A DNA stretch of 64,000 bases, from contig NW_020170383.1 of assembly GCF_000524195.1 (NCBI RefSeq), positions 197,666 through 261,665 on the forward strand, written 5' to 3'. Shown one piece after another: positions 1-13,651 of this stretch. The stretch is from Echinococcus granulosus. Its lineage: Eukaryota; Platyhelminthes; Cestoda; Cyclophyllidea; Taeniidae. Every line of letters begins with the position of its first letter. The stretch's first letter is position 1. Both the position numbers and the translations under genes were made by a program. Under the pieces are notes generated by a model. It was not told the origin of the DNA and searched no databases. It saw only the letters and a list, made by a program, of their open reading frames with translations.

Positions 1-2319
1 TACCCACTAGAAGACCAAATGATAAGTTTAGGGATTACGTGGGTGGGACCTACGCAAAACAACAATAACCTTGCATTCGATGCCTGGATACCAATTCTAA
101 ACATCGTAAAGAGAAAATGTCTGTGGTGGAGCATTAAGTTCGTAAAGATCCACAACAAGGCGACGATCGGCAGCAAGGTGGGAACAAAAGGACAAGGGGA
201 GAGCAATTAAGGTAGCTCTACGAAGCAATCCAAAATTACGCACGCCCTTAAATAGCTGTTTTTAGACAGATGGTCATCAAATGACAATGCTACTAGCTGT
301 CATCCTGTCATGATCGTAAAAAATTGCAGAGCCTTCGTTGTTGCATCGAAATACCCGACCATCCCCAAAAGTCCCACGTAAAATTGTATCAAGAGAGAGG
401 ATTAAAAGGAAACTAGGTATTTTAAGTTGTAATTGTTAGAACGCAGGCCCTTCTTTTCCCGAAATCCCTCTGACACGGAATCAATTTCAAGTCTTCAGAT
501 CGAGACAGCAGTATGAGTTACGCCTTCTATGATCACATACTATCACTTAGGACCAAAACTCGTTCCTTTGAACTGTTGAGTTTTCTCAGTGAATGGCTGC
601 AACTAGCTCACATCGACCACTTTAATTAGACTCTAAAGTTGGAAGCATTAACGGCTAACCTAATGTTGAGCCTAATTGAATGAATTTCATGTCTCAGGTA
701 CTTCATTTGGGAAGCTTTCAAGCTTAACCGGAGCCAAGTCATTGGTGCCTAGGTGCCAAACGCATTCGTTCCAATGTAAAGCAAAAAAATTGCAGGACGG
801 GGGCCAAACCAATCACATGGCTAGTTACACCCTCATTCTGATTGGCTTATAATGCGTTCTCGCCTTTGATTGGTCTTCTTGTCAAGGGAACTCATTTGTC
901 AACCCCAAAATGGTGCGTCTGAAGCCTTTGGGCCTTCTGTCTAGGTTGATACACTTGTGGTGCAGGTAATTCTGACCTTGGGGATTATTTTAAAGTCAGA
1001 TGGAGAATTCCGAACAAAACGCATGTTTGGTTTGGTCCTAGTTCCTATCTTTGTTGTAATCAGAAATGGGAATGAATCTGAAAGAGAAAGTCATTAATTA
1101 AACGAAACCGGTTGGAGCATAAATTAGCCAGTTGAAACACTTGCATTCCGAATCAAAGCAGCGAGCGAAAGTGTCAACTCAGAGTGCCAAAATGTGAACG
1201 GATATTTCATTAACAGAGTACCTACTTTGGAAATTAAACAGGATGTTAGGGATTTACCAATTTAATCGAAAGATAGCTTTAAAAGTCATGAGATATGACA
1301 AAGTTCACCACACTGCGTCTGTTTTTCTCGCCTTTCAAACAACTCAGTTTCAGTACATGATGCAACCTTTGACCGGAACAAAGGAGGCCCACGCGAAGCG
1401 ATGCAGCAGTACCATAGATCATTAAGGTACAAGCTTTTTGGCTTTTATATCATTGTTCTATTATTGAAACAGTTTGACAATACAATGGAAACGTTTTTGA
1501 CAGTTCCATTGTTCTTATTGTGTTCATTACCAGCGTCACATATGTGAGACATGTTTGATTATCACCTTACGATATCCTGTTGCAGTAAATTACTTCCCTA
1601 ACAGAATAGATGAATTTTAAATAATAAAGAAGATGTAGGGTGCTCCTGGTTTGCGACTATTAGCTTTTCTCTTTCCAAATTTGAACACTACAACCTTCAA
1701 TAGAGAACTTCACTGGCAAGCTTTGGCATTTGACTTTTCCAGTTGCGAACTCTGTAAAGAATCGCAAAATAAGATTTCATAATTTAATTCACCATTTTTT
1801 TGACTGTTTTCAGTGTCAAGGCAAAATTTTATTTATTTTCAGCAAAACACTTTTGTGACAGGTGATGTGTCTGGAAAAAATTGAGCCATCCGGCACTCAA
1901 AAAACATCGATGTCTTGCCAACCTTAGGATCAACAATAACACTTTTGATTACATTCTGTAGAGCCTGTTCATTAGCATTTCCAAGTTAAAACACTTTTCT
2001 TCATACTCTTTCAGCTGTTATATTCGGAATTTTTTGAAAATGGAATGTATCCAAACATTTTGACTCGTACAGTGGAGTCGACGACGCAATGGAAACTGCT
2101 GACAGCTCTTGCTGTGTCGTATCAGGCCAAAAAAGAGCAATAAAGAATGCTAGAAATAGGATTTCTCGGAGCACTGTTAGTGACGATTTGAAGAAGAATG
2201 ATATCTGCGTTAACTCTTCCTTGCATTGACAATACACCTCCTTCCAAATGTGTATGCGTTAAAGCGTTCGTAGGGGATAATTTGGACGATTGAAGACTAG
2301 TCAAAGAGCCAGTACTTAC
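1..2319. other. Left flank, probably intron of flippase copy A
   Basis: No recognisable exon. I looked on the minus strand for the expected next exon (with an FGLRTL-like motif, 384 nt in copy B) and did not see it. The minus-strand reading frame at 2001-2237 encodes nothing flippase-like. The corresponding intron of copy B is 1.9 kb, so the next exon may lie just outside the window. Confidence 0.5.
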
Positions 2320-2511
2320 CCTCGGGAGAATGCTAGTTTCAGCACCCTTGCAAAGTATAACAACGCCCTGTTTGGGATCAAAATCGGCAGTATTTTTCCC
2401 GCCATCTTGGACGGCTTGTAGAACCACCGACATACACTTTCGATCTGAGTCGAAGCCCAAAACGTCCAGAACGCGGTAACGAGTACCTGTCTGATCGAAC
2501 ACTGTCACAAC
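2320..2511 (-). CDS. Flippase copy A exon 4 (nucleotide-binding KGA motif)
   Basis: The exon is 192 nt (64 codons), the same as copy B exon 4. It begins VVTVFDQTG, has LDVLGFDSDRKCMSV and CKGAETSILPR, and ends at the donor AGG|GTAAGT. KGA binds the adenine of ATP in this family. It is the last copy A exon I can recognise in the window. Confidence 0.9.
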
Positions 2512-5500
2512 CTAGTTGCAATATTAATAATAATAAATTTTCGTTTCAGCTTTCGAAAGTCCAAAAGTGAGTTAAGTGTTTGTCTGGTAGATAAAATCAT
2601 TTCTACGCTACCTATTATCTTCTAAAACCTCGAATTCGGATTCACTGTAACAATGAATCAAGCCTGTGGATAGCTGAGGTTGGGTGGTTGATTTGAGGAC
2701 TTAAAAGTACGCCAATTACTTTGTAATCAAGTTAATCTGCGTCAAAAAAACACTATCAAAGCACTGCATGAGAAGGAGTGATTGCCACGTTTGAGGCAGC
2801 ACAGGAATGAGCTTACATGGAAGCCATTTGGATCTATTCCGTGGTAGACAATACCGAAGTCACGACAGCTCTCAACAAAAGCCTTTTCATCGGGTGATGA
2901 AGCCTACAAAGTAAGCAAAAGAAAGTAAATAGTACAAGCTAGATGCTCTCTTCCGTCCCATAGTTGACCTCTTCTTTGGGGTGTCAAGAAACTTGATATC
3001 TTGGTGTTTTTTTATCATACTGTTCGTGTTTAGGAGGAAAAAAATACCATCCCCACACAAAAAAGAGGAATATGTGCATCGAGACGAAATGTAAATCTTT
3101 TGGTTTTAGGTTGGTACATTCTATGGATAGCATAATGGAATCCAAGTACGTTTACCGCCCCCATAAACCGACCCTTTCAGGGCGATGTTAAGGAGGATTC
3201 AAACGTCAACCGGAACTCATCAGAATTGGCAGCAAAATAGTGGAAAGCGGACTTAAAATAAGGCATAACAAGTCTATGCTTGCTTTACTTTTATTTAGTA
3301 CTGTAGGGAGCTTTTGAGTCTTCCCTATTGGTGGCACGCAGCTACAGGCAGTTCACCTACACTACCGGTCGCCCGGTTCGTCTGCACCTCAAGAATGGGG
3401 CCGTTTCCATACTTGTAAATCTCCCCTAGAGTTACAGAGATGGTAAATTTATTTGATTCTAATGCGCTCAATAAGGAGGAGGATGCTTGCTGCATGCCTC
3501 GGGGCAAAATCTATCACCGCCGTTCAGAATTTTCATAGTCCCAACATGATACATCAACTGACTCACTTGAAAAAATGAAAATATGCAATACCCCTGCTCC
3601 AGTCAAAAACGCTCTACATCGTTTCGATGGTTTTATCCTCCACCAATGGGTGGGCGTCATGTTTTGACGCAACCCCTTATCAAGCATCAGCGCACACTTC
3701 AAAAAGTCTGTGATGCGCTGGTCCAGGCAAGAAAATTGGAGCTTGTCACGTATGTAATTCTGGTATCAAGTGCTTTTTCAAGGTGCATTTAAGGTCAATG
3801 CTACCATGCCTTTATAGTTATGAGCTCAAAAGCCGGAGGAAAGGAGAAGGCATTTGAGGACTAGAATACGGGGGCCAGTGGGCAGCCACCTTGACGGATA
3901 ATGGTTAAGCGGATGCGTGATCTCCTCCCAGGAAAAACAAACGAAGCTAATAAGATTTTTATTCAAAAAATCGGTTCAGAAGATGTTAAAAAGACGCCAC
4001 ATTGGCAGGTGTGCTTCATTTAGACTTATAATAATCTAATGACAGGGGACACTTTGACACCTGTCAAATAGAACCAAGTCGAAAGCCGGAAGTCAAGTGC
4101 TGACACTACTCCCCAATACCGTAATTTGTTGGCATGATGAGCACGTGGTGAACGAATTGAACACATTACCAGTCTGGTCCGTCTTTTGATTGATGGTAGC
4201 TGATGACTAGTAGATAGGTGTCTTTGACTTGCAACAACGTCCTCCAAATCTTTTCACTAAGTCAGGAAAGGAACGTGAACTGTTGAGAAAACGGTGTTAA
4301 AATACGCTTTAGAAGTATGGAATCAAGCCTTGATGGGGATGACACTCATAAATGTTTAAGGAAAATGTGGAACAGCAGAACATGCGCACTTTGATGGTCA
4401 GTGTGACACTGACTATTGTTAACTATGTTGACCGATTTAAATGCTTTTCAGAAAGTAAAAACAATCACACCATCTTCAAACTTGGGACATTTTTCACCTT
4501 CTCGATTGTTTGAAGCTCAACCGGTTTGTTTGCGACGTTATTTGTTACAACGAGGTGTCACAACTGCGAGGCAACACATGTCACATATTTGTGACGACAG
4601 GGTTTACACGACGGAAGTTGATAGCAGGCTAGACCGTTCGCCATAGTGATCCCGGAACTGTCTTTCGCAATCCCGCAATATGAGAGTAAAAGCTTGTCAA
4701 ATATGTTGTGAGGAGGTTACTGGTAGAGGATGAAAGGTCTTTTCTGATGTAAAAGACGCAGGATTTGGTGGAGCATTCCTACCGAGGGTAAGGTCTAAAG
4801 TCCCTATTGTAGTTTAAATGCATGCCCATATTTGGCTCACAGCTTGTTTTTCTCGCGTGTCCATCCGTGAAGGCAGTCAAAACAACTGTAATCAGTGGTC
4901 CGTCCAATAAAAGGTAGGGTAAAACAATAGAGCAACAGCGATACAAGCAATCACTAAGCCGCCACCTTCAAAACGTCACTTTTTAGCCCCAAAACCGCTT
5001 CCCTTGGCTGAGGGTGACTTTTTGCGGACAGATAGGTGGCAGAACGAATTATCTACATTGGTCACGAAAATGGATGGATCAAAATACGGAAGAATTTATG
5101 GGAAAAAAATTCAACACCTTTATTTATCGTCTAAATGCGGTCGTACTTCTACGGGGTCAAGGTCGTGGGTTTGTTTTTTTTTTCTGAGAAGCACAATAAG
5201 ACCTTGTGGGTTAAAACGTATCAGCAAACACACTCTAAGATTACATTGTTTCCGATCTAATCCAGTAGCTTTACAATTCTTCCAAAGGACTCAAGTCCAG
5301 AAGCTCAGTCTATTTGTGAATTAATCCTGGGAAAGGGAAGCTCGACGAATCATCATCTTCCTGAGAGGATAGGTCTTTAAAGCAACCTTCAAGGTGAAAA
5401 CTTGCAGGCTGCCACAATATGTAGCTTTTCTGTATTTACCTGAAGGCATTAGTTGAAAGTATAGGGAAAAGGGAGGTGAAAGTTGCACTCTTCTTCCGAA

Positions 5501-8500
5501 CCACACGGTGCTTCCACCTTTCCGCCGCCATAAACATTCTTCTCACTCTGGAAAATATTATCCCATTACCCTTTGAACAAAAACTACATTTCATCTAATA
5601 AGCGAGTAGTGAAAGTGAAAGACTCCTCAAATTCTTCACTACCGTGGTTAAAAGGTGAGTTCGTAGAGAGGCTCTGACGCAAGCCCCAGAGAGCGGATGA
5701 AATCGCAGTAAACTTTATCCAGCGCTGCCTTCCAAGGGGTCAAAAGCAACCACCTTCTCAGATGTAAATAGAGGCAGTGAGACTTTAAAACAGCCACATA
5801 AGCTGCAATTCTGCAATAAAAAATTGAGGACCTTTTGTTTTGCTAGTATCAACTTTGCTCTCCCTGAAAATCTGAGAATGTTTTCAATGTAGAGCGCCGA
5901 GTCTTCCCCGAAGTCGGACGAAGTCGTGGGAGTGCGGCGGATGCTACATTACTGATGCACAAAAGGCCTGAGGCTACTAGCATGTCTCAGAGGCCTTTAG
6001 CAGAATTAAACAAACAATCATAGCCTTACATTAAATGTTATTTATGCTGTTTACAATTTGGTTTTAATTTGGAGGTGGAAAAAAAGGGAAGAATTTCCAG
6101 CCCAAATTGGGCTAACCGTGATGGCTTCTGCCCATCATAGCTAAAATGACGAGATTTTTAACTAAAAAAGCATTATCTCTAGGAAAGAAAGTGCTTTCTC
6201 AAGTCAACTTAAGTGTAGCCGTCAAAAACAACCGTGACTCTGTAAAAGGCAAATAGTTCATTTACGTGGCCTTTGTTTTTTCACAAGGACGCTTTGAAAG
6301 TTTTTTTTATTCGGCAAAACAAAAAAACAGCGACAAATTTATCCAGAAGTAAAAGTAGTTCTTCAAACGCACCGGAATTCGCTTTCAGCGGCATAAAATC
6401 ACTCAAAATTGGAGGGTAATATGGACGGCTTCATAACCCGCCTTTCCAGTACTACTGAAATGTTCAGCTAAGTAGTATCTGCTCGATCGACTTAAACGCA
6501 TTCTTGTTTATTCTTAACTGACCCCTAGTGGATATTTGCGCGGAGATCGAGGCTCCAGCCCTCCAAAAAAGCACCTCCGTCAGAAGAGCATTTGAAAATG
6601 TATATTTTTCTATGTGTGGATGTGCGATATGTATATGTCAGTGCCTGGTCCCGAAATTTCATGTAACTTCTGTTTCTGTGTGCTAAATGACGTCAGACAG
6701 CAAAAAACTGTAGGATTTCACACGCTGAAAAACTGCCAAGTTGGTGCGACAGCTCAACAACTCAGGGGTTAGTGGCCTTTAAACGGCCCGAAGGGTTCAA
6801 ATGCATTGAAGAGTTGCAAGAGGCCACAACTATAATTATTCATCCACGCAGGAGATAGCAGTTGGGTTCTAAAGTGAACCATCAAAGAGTACTTTGTTAC
6901 TATTCCATTAATCTTGGAAGTTTTCTTTGATAAGAAACCATTTTAAAATCCACCATAATCAAAGCGGGTTGCTTAAGAAACAGGAAGGCAAAGCCGTGCC
7001 AAATAAAAATACTTTTGTTGCACGAAGCTGGGGTAATTGTTTTTGGGATTTGGGGAATACAAAAGATCAGCTGCCACCTTTCCAGTTGGGTCAACTTTCC
7101 TTGTTGAAAACAAGTGGACGTGCATTAACGCTAACGCACTCAAATGAAACCCGCTTTACCGAGCATGAGGCTTTGCATGGAGCAGGCTGATGGAGAGTTC
7201 TAAGGGTCACATTCAGCTATCCTGCTGCCTCTTCAACTGCTCTTCAGTTCCGAGGTTCTTTATTCACTCCCCTTGATCGTGTCTGTTGCTGATGGATGTC
7301 CAGGACGCTCCACATCCATTACACTCGGTGATGAAGCATTCGTTTTAGCGCAGAGCACACATGTTGAAGAATATAAGTTTGTGCTTCTGATACGGAAAGC
7401 GTATGACAAAACGTAATTCTGTGTTGGCGCGATTTGCATACGATTACACTGTCCCCAACCCACGATAATGACTGAAAGAACACCCAGCTTGTGAGGCAGT
7501 AGTCACACGGAAGGTTGTGACAGGAGAAATTACTACTACTCTCCGTGCCTTCGTTGCTTTCGACACCAGAGATGTAAAATGAATGAAAGCAATGAATTTA
7601 ACCTATGTCAGATCCTTTTAACTTTTCCAGTAAACAAAAGGAATTTGGAGTTTGACCCTTTCTAACGTATAAAGACAAGTGCGCCTCTGATCCTACACTT
7701 CAGGCATCTAATTTGTCAGGATATCTATACCATCCATCACCTTGGTGGGACATAATTCTCTTCTTTCCATTTAACTACGAAAGCCTCTTCAGTCATCCAT
7801 GATTCTGTTGCCATGACGAAGACGCACAGCCACACTCGTGCCACCAAAAATAAGTCTGTCATCACTACTGGAAACGGATGTTAAAGTCACTTCTGGGCTT
7901 GTATATCCCAAGAGGTTACTCAAAGATTAGAGTGGTGAGAGCTTTGGCGAACCGGATCCATAAGAATACTGAACACTACCTCCAAAATGCCTAACAATGT
8001 CGACAACATTACAAATGTTCCACCTGTTGGCAGTGACGATGTTATTGTGCAAACGCAATGACGAATAAACCAGAATGGTCAGCTCGCTCACCTGATAATC
8101 ATAATTGGTCTTCATGATTCCTGTTCCACGTCTTAAACTAGAGATTGCGTCTTCCGCGGACTGCATAGCAGAGGCGCGGCGCATGATGCTGGCCTGTCGT
8201 CTAGGCGGTGCTCTTCGCGACTTTAAGTCCGTGATGAGTTTGAGCGGCTTTTTCAGCCTTTTCTTCCGCCCCTCTAATCCACTCCGAGGTTTTGAAGTGC
8301 CGACAGGTTTATGGCCTACCTGTTCAATCTCTCGTTCCACACGGACAGTGTGACAGAGTGCCAGAATTAGGAAGAGAATTCGAGCGTCTTCGGGCATTTC
8401 TGTTGGCTTTATACCCATTCCCGATGTGCGTGGAGACTGAATATCAGCTATAGAGGAGACTCGCTGGCTGACCAAGGGAAAGAGTCGGTCATTGCGGGCG

Positions 8501-11500
8501 TAGTAAGTCCCGCTAGAAACAGAGAAGCGTTGAAAGACCATGCAGTTCTCTGTCAGGGTGCCAGTCTTGTCGGAAAAGAGGTATTCCACCTGCAATGGAA
8601 GGGGTGAAAATTATATTCCCAGTCATGTGCTTCTACTTGTGCTTTTTTACCCAACCTTTTTCCTTACCAAACAGATTTCCGTGGATTCTTGGAATATGTT
8701 TTGATTGCGTACGCTACTGAAGTTCTGCAGTAATATCTACCAGAATGCGTTTATATAGGTTTTGAGCACGTTCTTTTTAACATATTAAAGTCTAAATTAT
8801 CGCAGTTTCCTTGTTTCTTCTCATTAACAGATGTATTATCATAGATCTGTGAGATTAATCTCAGTAGTTCCTACTACTTATAACCCACAGTAGTGTACCC
8901 CAAACGAAACGTCCTTACGAAGAAATGAAGTGTACCCTTTCCTGTGGAAGAGGTAAGTAGTAAAGTTTAAACCAAATTAAAAGAAGTCTAAAATGCTTTC
9001 TTTTGAAGTGCGGCGAATTATGATTGCGTGAACGGTGAAATGAGAACAGATTTAAACAGTTAACAGGACGTTTTGCATGACAAAGTTATTCAAAAAAACC
9101 TCATCAAGGTCACTCCCGACATGTGTAAATTGTATTTATTAAATTAAAACACTGGTGCAATTGTTAAATATGTTTCAAGGAATGCAACACTTCTACTACA
9201 GCCATATTTACTTGAATGAATCACTGACAACAACTACCAAATACATTTCAAGAAATAGAACATTTCTACTACAGTCTTGGAAACGCGTCCCACCTGATTG
9301 CACCCTGCCAGGTGCTTTCAAGGATTGCAATAATTAGAATGCGAAGTGAAGAGAGGGGAACAAGCAGACCTCTTGAAGTGGACATTCAAATACAATATCC
9401 AAACAGAAGGCTACAGTCGACTGGGGCGGAATTAAACGACAAAAGTTGTCTGCTTTGTTTGCACAACTAATCACTAAGTGAACACCATCTGACCAAGTCA
9501 ACACCGATAAGGCTTGACTGAAAAGTGCTTTCGGCAGAAAAAAACAGATTAATGAATGTTAAAGGACCATTCATTTGTGAGAATTACAAGATGGCAACGA
9601 GACCATATTGCATCGCAATGCGATGTCGCAAATTTAGATGTTCAGATTAAGGTGAATGGAGGTGCAGAACCGAAAGAGCTAAAAGATTTGAATAGGTGAT
9701 GAAATTGAAATATGGTATGCTCCACTAAAATAACCAATTGTGAGAGAAGTAACAGTCAATCAGCCTGTCTTCATTGTCAACGGAGACAGGTTTAAAACGT
9801 AAAGGCCTCTTACCAACCCACCGTAAACTAGCTGACTTTGCACTCCTTGAAAGCTTGTAATTTACAACTGCACACCATTTTAGATAGTAACCAAGTAAAC
9901 ATAACGATGACAGACTGTCATCAAGGTATGATAAATCGACCCTCAAAGTAAAACGCAATCATTCAGTTTTGAATAATAGCAATCGGTTGTTGTGGCTGAA
10001 AGGGAAAAAAACAGCTAAGATTCGCGTTCAAGGCATGTGCTAAGGGTCACTCCAAAGTCAAATATCCAGGCGTATCCATTCAAGAACAAGACACTCCCTG
10101 TGATGACTAGGCAGTTCAAGTGTTCAGTTTTCCCCCCTCAAAGCCAGGGCTTCCTGTCACAGGCAATCAACCTTTGTCCACCAGATAGATACCCTTGTCT
10201 CTAGCACAATGAATAAGGGTGGTTTGGCCCAGTAAACACCAGTTGCTGTAGGGACCGGTTACACAGGCAGTGTCTGCACGGCAAATTGAGATTAATTTAT
10301 TCACGCCTGACTTATTACTTGGCCATACAATCAGGCTTCACGGTATTGACAGCCACATGGTAAAGCTAACATGTCCACAGTCGACTGGTCTGAGCACTGG
10401 CAATCATGGCTCCAAGTGCCCACCAATTAAATTATCTATGGACTAAGGCGGTTAAGTGACCACCCTAGTGGCAAGCACAAATAGAGAGCTTTATGTTATA
10501 CTATATTGTTGCCAGGTATTATTGCCAGGTTAAATACGTGGGATATACCAGTGTTTAGGATCATAGGTGGCGAATAAAAGCGGCACTTTGTGGCCCTTGC
10601 CCTTCATGGAAAGACTCCACGTCTACATGACGACATTAAAGAACGCTTTATTATTGCAAATGGAACTTCAGAGACCGCGGTTATGGGTTTCCTTGGTGCC
10701 ACGGCGCTTTGGCTGTATACTTTGCGGTTTAGGGGTCAATGGACCATCTATTCATGTTCCGTAAAGAAGTGTCAGCCAGATTACCACCTCTTGAGACTAT
10801 ACAAACGATACATTAGTGACGAGGGTGTAAAAATCCAGAAGTCTTAGTTTGGATATCAAACTTTAACTTCGCCGAATGAAATCAGGACAGGCAGAGAGTC
10901 TCGAGAGAGGGACTAGGGGAGTCGTCACCCGTCTTTTACGGCATGGCTGCCCACGATATTCATGTGAAGGAGTTGCAAATAGCATGAAGAAGTGTTGCCT
11001 CCGCCAGGTCCCCAACAGATGAGTACAACCCAGAAGGACAGTTGAGTAGCACTAAAATGAGGTCATGTCCTCCGACCCCTGTGTTAAATGCAATGAGGGG
11101 GAACTCAGTACCCTCCACAAACCACCGCAACTGCAAGAAAGATGAGTGAAGATGGTTTTTCTAGCAATGAGGTCAAAAATGGTGCTAAAGGTAGGCCGAA
11201 TGGTGCGAAAGGTTGCATTATAAAATGCACACCGTGGTGTTGTCAAAACCCACTCATTTTAACGGTATGTAAACTTCAAATAACCAAATATAATGGGGAG
11301 CAATACTCTAAACGGAAAACTGCCCTTTTTGTTCATATAACCAGTCCAGAGCTTCCTGTAAATTTATTTGTTAAATGACTAGCAATTAACCACAAATTTT
11401 CACAGGCAACTCATAATGCAAATTGAAGCCTAAATGACGGTCATTCCGACAGGTTTAAATAACAGGAGGGAGGGCGGGGGAAGAAGCTTGCAATCACCTA

Positions 11501-13651
11501 ATGGTTGTTGACAAGTGCTTGAATGTGGGTACCGGCGCGCTCGGATAGAAACAAAGCCTTAAAAAATGAGCTAAGAGGTAACCTTCTCTCCTGTAACCTT
11601 GACTAGAGAAGGCTAGTTAAAACGGGATGAGTCACAAAGTCTGTCAATCAGTCAACCGATAGGTGCTAATTTTACCCGAAGTTATAGATACATATATCAC
11701 ACTTTGTGGGTGTTCAGATACACTCCATGGGCACCTATGTGTTATGATTCAAGATAACAAATAGTGCGAAGACAGACGCCCCCGAATCGCACCACATTTG
11801 AGGCCCTCAAGTGTTCACGTGAAGTGGTCTAACAGAGGACACGTTTCAATAGGCGCAAGGAGCGCTGCTTGACAGCATGAAAGTGGTGCTACTTTAGTGC
11901 AAAGTGAAAAGCAATTCACTGGTATCACCTGGCTTGCAATCACGCATTCCAAATAACCGACATTTGCGAAGATTTTCAGTGAAAATTTGGTGAAGAGACA
12001 AGAGGCAGGTTTGCATGCGCCATTCCGCTTATCAATGAAGAGAATGTAGATGTAAGATAGAGCACAACTAGTACGGTTGGATTTAAGGAGGATCAAAGGC
12101 TACCCTTCACCGACTTCTTTTAAAAAAGAAAAACCCGCCGAAAAGCGCAGTTTTTATTTTATGTGGGGGACTTTTCAGTCCAATTCAAATTCAAAGCTGC
12201 ATGACTTTGACAACCCTACATGAAGCCCACGGTAGGTGAAAAAGCTAAAAGCCTCTTGTATGGATACTTATAGCTACTATAGGTACCATGGTAACAACGC
12301 CCAATTCAGACTCCTGTACCATCTTAAAAGCAGATCCTACAGCTTCATGCGCCAACAAAAATCCTACTCAAAGACTAGCTTTATTACGGAGGTTAAGAGA
12401 ATATGTTATAGTGGCAATGAGATGTACTGAGACAAACAAAATTAATCAACTTACTTGACCAAGCTCTTCAAGGATGTCGGATGTGTTGACCAGAGCCGGT
12501 TCCCCAATTTCCTCATCATACATCTGAATGTCCCATCCAAAAAACATGGAGCCGAAGAACTTTTGAAACTCAATTGTCACGTAAAGGGATATGGGAATGA
12601 TGTAATTGAAGAGGACAAGAAAACCTAAGAACTCTTGCACAACAATCCAAGTGGTTGGCTTGACTAGGACAACGTACCAGGCAGAGTTTGGACGCAGTGA
12701 GAATTGCAGAATCGTGTAGAAAATTGAGATTGTTACCAGTAGGCCCAAAATAGCCACAAGGAAGGTATTCAACTGTCGTTCAACCTGTGAGTACTTTGTC
12801 TGCTTCCCTTTGGAGTTGAGAGACATCTTAGTATCCGGACCTGTGTATACAGCGACACCGTAAATGAAATCGGTATCACGAAGTCTTGCCCCACGAAGAA
12901 GCAGACATTCAGGACCCAGAGGTTCTGTGGACTCAGAGCCATTTATGCGTACAGTAATCCTGCCATAAAATTTGTAGAAGTCATTAACCGGTTGTTGGCA
13001 AGTTATAGTGCCCTCTAATTGCGTTGCCAGAGTTTCCGGTGATTCGAGATTCTTCGTAGCAGATATGGCAACAAAGCGCTTGAGATTCGTCTCTCCATCC
13101 AGACTAGCAGTTGTCACGTAACACTCGCCGTTACTTTCACTAGAACTGAGTAACACAAGATCACAAGGAAATGTGTCATTCGCTCTTTGCAAAACAATGT
13201 CACCCACGGAGATTTCAAATGCCTTTTTTGTAACAAGAGTGCCATCAGAATTTACAAGTTGGACCGGGGCGCTGTTAATTTCTCGATCAGCTTTGTGGCG
13301 CAAAAAGTCTTCATAGCCCTGCTTTACCATTGTAAGAAGTATCACAAACGCTAGGGGCAAAATAGATGTTACAGGAGAGACCGGTGAGTCGGTAAAGAGT
13401 TGGACAATGGCAATACAAAGGAAATAGAAATTTGCAATTCGCTGAGCCTGCTCCTCAAGATTTTGAAAAATAAAACCATACCAAGTGTATCTAGACGTAC
13501 TAATTTCGTTGTTTCCATAAAGCTTCTCTAACGACCAGGGTTCGGAAACAAATTTGGCTTGGGATATCGGGCCAACTGGAATTTCACGATTTTCAGGCCA
13601 TGGAGGTCTGTGAATTCCAAGTTTGATCTGAAGCTTCCTGAAACACTTCAT
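2320..13651 (-). CDS. Phospholipid-transporting P4-ATPase, ATP11-like (copy A), 5' part only
   Basis: A P4-ATPase flips aminophospholipids from the outer to the cytosolic leaflet and normally needs a CDC50-type beta subunit. Exons in gene order (minus strand): 13651-12455, 8589-8092, 2903-2817, 2511-2320; all introns are phase 0. They encode 658 residues. Exon 1 has the PVGP entry motif, TM1-TM4, the actuator-domain DGET motif (as SLDGETNLK) and PISLYVT in TM4, the usual P4 glutamine/serine-type replacement of the ion-pump PEGL. Exon 2 opens VEYLFSDKTGTLT with the phosphorylated Asp; exon 3 has SSPDEKA; exon 4 has CKGAETSIL of the nucleotide-binding domain. KGA followed by SIL-PR, and SSPDEKAF, resemble ATP11A/B/C. 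The hinge (TGDK), GDGAND and TM5-10 exons are not in the 2.3 kb to the left edge, so the gene either continues outside the window or is truncated. The start ATG is at 13651-13649; an in-frame open head matches copy B. Sure of family, less of subclass. Confidence 0.9.
2817..2903 (-). CDS. Flippase copy A exon 3 (SSPDEKA motif)
   Basis: This is an 87-nt exon of 29 codons beginning ASSPDEKAFVESCRDFG, the conserved P4 nucleotide-domain motif. The acceptor is TTGTAG|GCT and the donor CAT|GTAAGC. Its length and position are identical to copy B exon 3, and skipping it would keep the frame. It lies 5.2 kb downstream of exon 2. Confidence 0.9.
2904..8091 (-). other. Intron 2 of flippase copy A (5.2 kb)
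   Basis: This separates exon 2 (phosphorylation site) from exon 3; the corresponding copy B intron is 1.1 kb. It carries a short stretch near 5960-6000 resembling the end of the dispersed repeat seen at 40.8-41.0 kb, and the near-palindrome GTCACATATTTGTGAC near 4580. No coding exon was recognised. Confidence 0.6.
8092..8589 (-). CDS. Flippase copy A exon 2 (phosphorylation site)
   Basis: The acceptor is TTCCATTGCAG|GTG and the donor CAG|GTGAGC; 166 codons, phase 0 at both ends. It starts VEYLFSDKTGTLTEN, whose Asp is the catalytic phosphorylation site of P-type ATPases. The second half is rich in Arg, Lys and Ser (KRLKKPLK, RRAPPRRQAS) and is a disordered insertion in the nucleotide-binding domain; copy B has a matching but divergent basic segment. 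The exon ends YDYQ, matching copy B's YEYQ. Confidence 0.93.
8590..12454 (-). other. Intron 1 of flippase copy A (3.9 kb)
   Basis: This lies between EELGQ (exon 1) and VEYLF (exon 2). No exon, RNA gene or clear mobile element was recognised. Several short open frames (for example 10567-10847 plus) show no motif. Confidence 0.6.
12455..13651 (-). CDS. Flippase copy A exon 1 (TM1-4 and actuator domain)
   Basis: This exon gives 399 codons from the ATG to the donor CAA|GTAAGT. It covers the cytosolic N-terminus, TM1-2 (around the residues IVQLF and LPLAFVILLTM), the actuator domain with LDGETNLK, and TM3-4 with PISLYVTIEFQK. It ends at EELGQ, exactly where copy B exon 1 ends, and joins in frame to VEYLFSDKTG of exon 2. 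Codons just upstream contain AATAG three bases before the ATG, a possible splice or trans-splice acceptor. Confidence 0.93.

Noticed and set aside
2001..2237. Minus-strand open frame just downstream of flippase copy A exon 4
   Set aside because: The translation has no flippase motif and is not the expected FGLRTL exon; it is most likely chance reading through intron sequence.
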